Positions 62,926 to 64,000 of a stretch of 64,000 nt of DNA are shown one piece after another (within the stretch, counting starts at the first letter, position 1; each line of letters starts with the position of its first letter). The position numbers and the translations under genes were made by a program. Under the pieces are notes generated by a model, which worked only from the letters and a program-made list of their open reading frames with translations, was not told the origin of the DNA and did not search any database. The DNA is from Engraulis encrasicolus (Eukaryota > Chordata > Actinopteri > Clupeiformes > Engraulidae), in the NCBI RefSeq assembly GCF_034702125.1, contig NC_085876.1, positions 15,030,253 to 15,094,252 on the forward strand, given 5' to 3'.

Positions 62926-63101
62926 TACATGGGTTCTACATTTTTGTTTTGACCTGACTGCGCGAAACTAGCTGCGCACAACTCCACCTCTGATTGTTGG
63001 AAACAGCTGTCGGTTAAAAAAAATTGGCTCACGTGGTTGGCTGCCAGTGTCTTGCCCCTCCTCACAGCATCGTGTTTACAAACACGGCGAACCCATGTAC
63101 T
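62926..63101. mobile_element. MITE family E, copy 2, downstream of zbtb22
   Basis: Same direction and boundaries (TACATGGGTTC ... GAACCCATGTA) as 57157-57331, with roughly one difference in ten bases. Confidence 0.82.
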
Positions 63102-63237
63102 TTATGTTGCCTATCTTGATGACTGCTGTCTGCACCAAAAGTGTATAAAGTAGAATTGCTGTTATGGATATTATATCCATAGCGTTGGAGACATCATGCT
63201 ACTAGTGTTATAAATGACACGTAACAATACTTGAAGA

Positions 63238-63455
63238 GTTCAGATGCAAAACCAATAATCTTTGCAAAAAATAATCATTTTTATTTAATATAAAGCTATC
63301 AAAATTGCATATTATTTTATTTTATGTATGTAACATAACTATTTATATGTATTATCAAGGACATAAATGTAAACCAAACCAACAACGGCGTTCTCTAAAA
63401 ATATAGAAGTGCAGGTCTTCAGAAATGGAGTTAGGGGGTTTTGCATCTGAACTCT
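63238..63455. mobile_element. MITE family C, copy 2
   Basis: AGTTCAGATGCAAAACC and GGTTTTGCATCTGAACT are inverted ends; the interior matches 21860-22100 (CAACAACGGCGTTCTCTAAA). Confidence 0.78.
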
Positions 63456-63480
63456 TCACTTCTACTTCATAGAATTCTGG

Positions 63481-63606
63481 ACCCCGTTTCTCGAAAGCAT
63501 CATTGCTAACCAGGAAGCAACTTACTAGGTTTCCAATGGGAAATTACATTGCAACCAAGTAAGTTGCTAACTTGGTTAGCAACGATGTTGTCAAGAAATG
63601 CACCCC
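63481..63606. repeat. Foldback repeat family B, copy 4
   Basis: CCCCGTTTCTCGAAAGCATC at the left and GTCAAGAAATGCACCCC at the right, with AACTTGGTTAGCAACGATG inside; the most complete copy in the window. Confidence 0.78.
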
Positions 63607-64000
63607 TGATCAACATGAATGTACATAGCCCGTTCATCTAAGCACTTGTCTGGACATCAAATGTTTTGAATTTTAGACTTTTGACAGTTTTAACTGAAGG
63701 GTTATTTCTTTCTTTATGCTCAACTTGGTCATACATTCATTTCATTCAATCTTGTCAATACACATTCTGTCATTATTAAAGCAGTACTTCTCCTTGTACT
63801 CACTTTGTTTGAGATCGCATTGTGATGTAATTCCTGTTATGAAGAGCGATACAGAGTAGAAGTAGCCGCAGTATAAAGACAGAGGTAGATACTTTATTTA
63901 ATCAATCAAGTAAAAGTGTGTACATCCCCCACAATATGCCAGGTGCAGGACAATCCAAACAAATCCTTGTTGACCTGACTAATGAGTCAAAACACAGAGC

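Larger units (their letters stand above)
62407..64000. other. zbtb22 3' UTR and downstream sequence
   Basis: No further gene was seen. Besides MITE copies at 62926, 63238 and 63481 the sequence is AT-rich. ATTAAA at about 63775 is a possible poly(A) signal, but nothing decides it. Confidence 0.5.

Overview
This is a 64 kb piece of a vertebrate nuclear genome, almost certainly from a teleost fish. The protein-coding signal is a series of short exons with canonical GT/AG junctions, spread over large introns packed with microsatellites, foldback MITEs, hAT- and Tc1-type elements and tRNA-derived SINEs. No operons, CRISPR arrays or prokaryotic signals are seen. The species cannot be named from the sequence alone.

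Five protein genes can be assembled by joining exons whose reading phases match. (1) The 3' end of casd1 (sialate 9-O-acetyltransferase), plus strand, four exons between 4042 and 8067; upstream exons lie off the left edge. (2) rab25, minus strand, complete, five exons from 27680 down to 17508, 211 aa. (3) scn1b, the voltage-gated sodium channel beta-1 type subunit, minus strand, complete, five exons from 42442 down to 31269, 220 aa. (4) An unnamed gene for a DUF4806-type protein, minus strand, complete, six exons from 54292 down to 49020, 353 aa. (5) zbtb22, a BTB/zinc-finger factor, plus strand, complete coding region in four exons from 56701 to 62406, 770 aa. Casd1 and rab25 converge. Rab25, scn1b and the DUF4806 gene lie in the same direction. 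The DUF4806 gene and zbtb22 are divergent, and the interval between them (about 54.3-56.6 kb) probably holds both promoters. The genes act in unrelated processes (Golgi sialic-acid modification, epithelial recycling-endosome traffic, neuronal and cardiac excitability, transcription), so no shared pathway is implied.

The rest is intron and intergenic DNA. It holds a broken Tc1 transposon (136-1751), two further degenerate Tc1-like elements (13.6-14.7 kb and 47.15-48.53 kb), several hAT-type MITEs (three with exact 8-bp target duplications and one imperfect), TTAA-ended MITEs, palindromic repeats recurring up to four times in the window, SINEs (one head-to-head pair in rab25 intron 1), two tracts of telomere-type repeats and many long simple repeats. 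Several of these abut splice sites. The most unusual local structure is in the DUF4806 gene: the 3' end of its fourth exon has been copied four more times into the next intron as an 82-104 bp tandem repeat whose copies lack the splice donor.

All assignments rest on reading translated exons and repeat structure by eye. No database search was run, and the alignment-based statements are from memory of the families.
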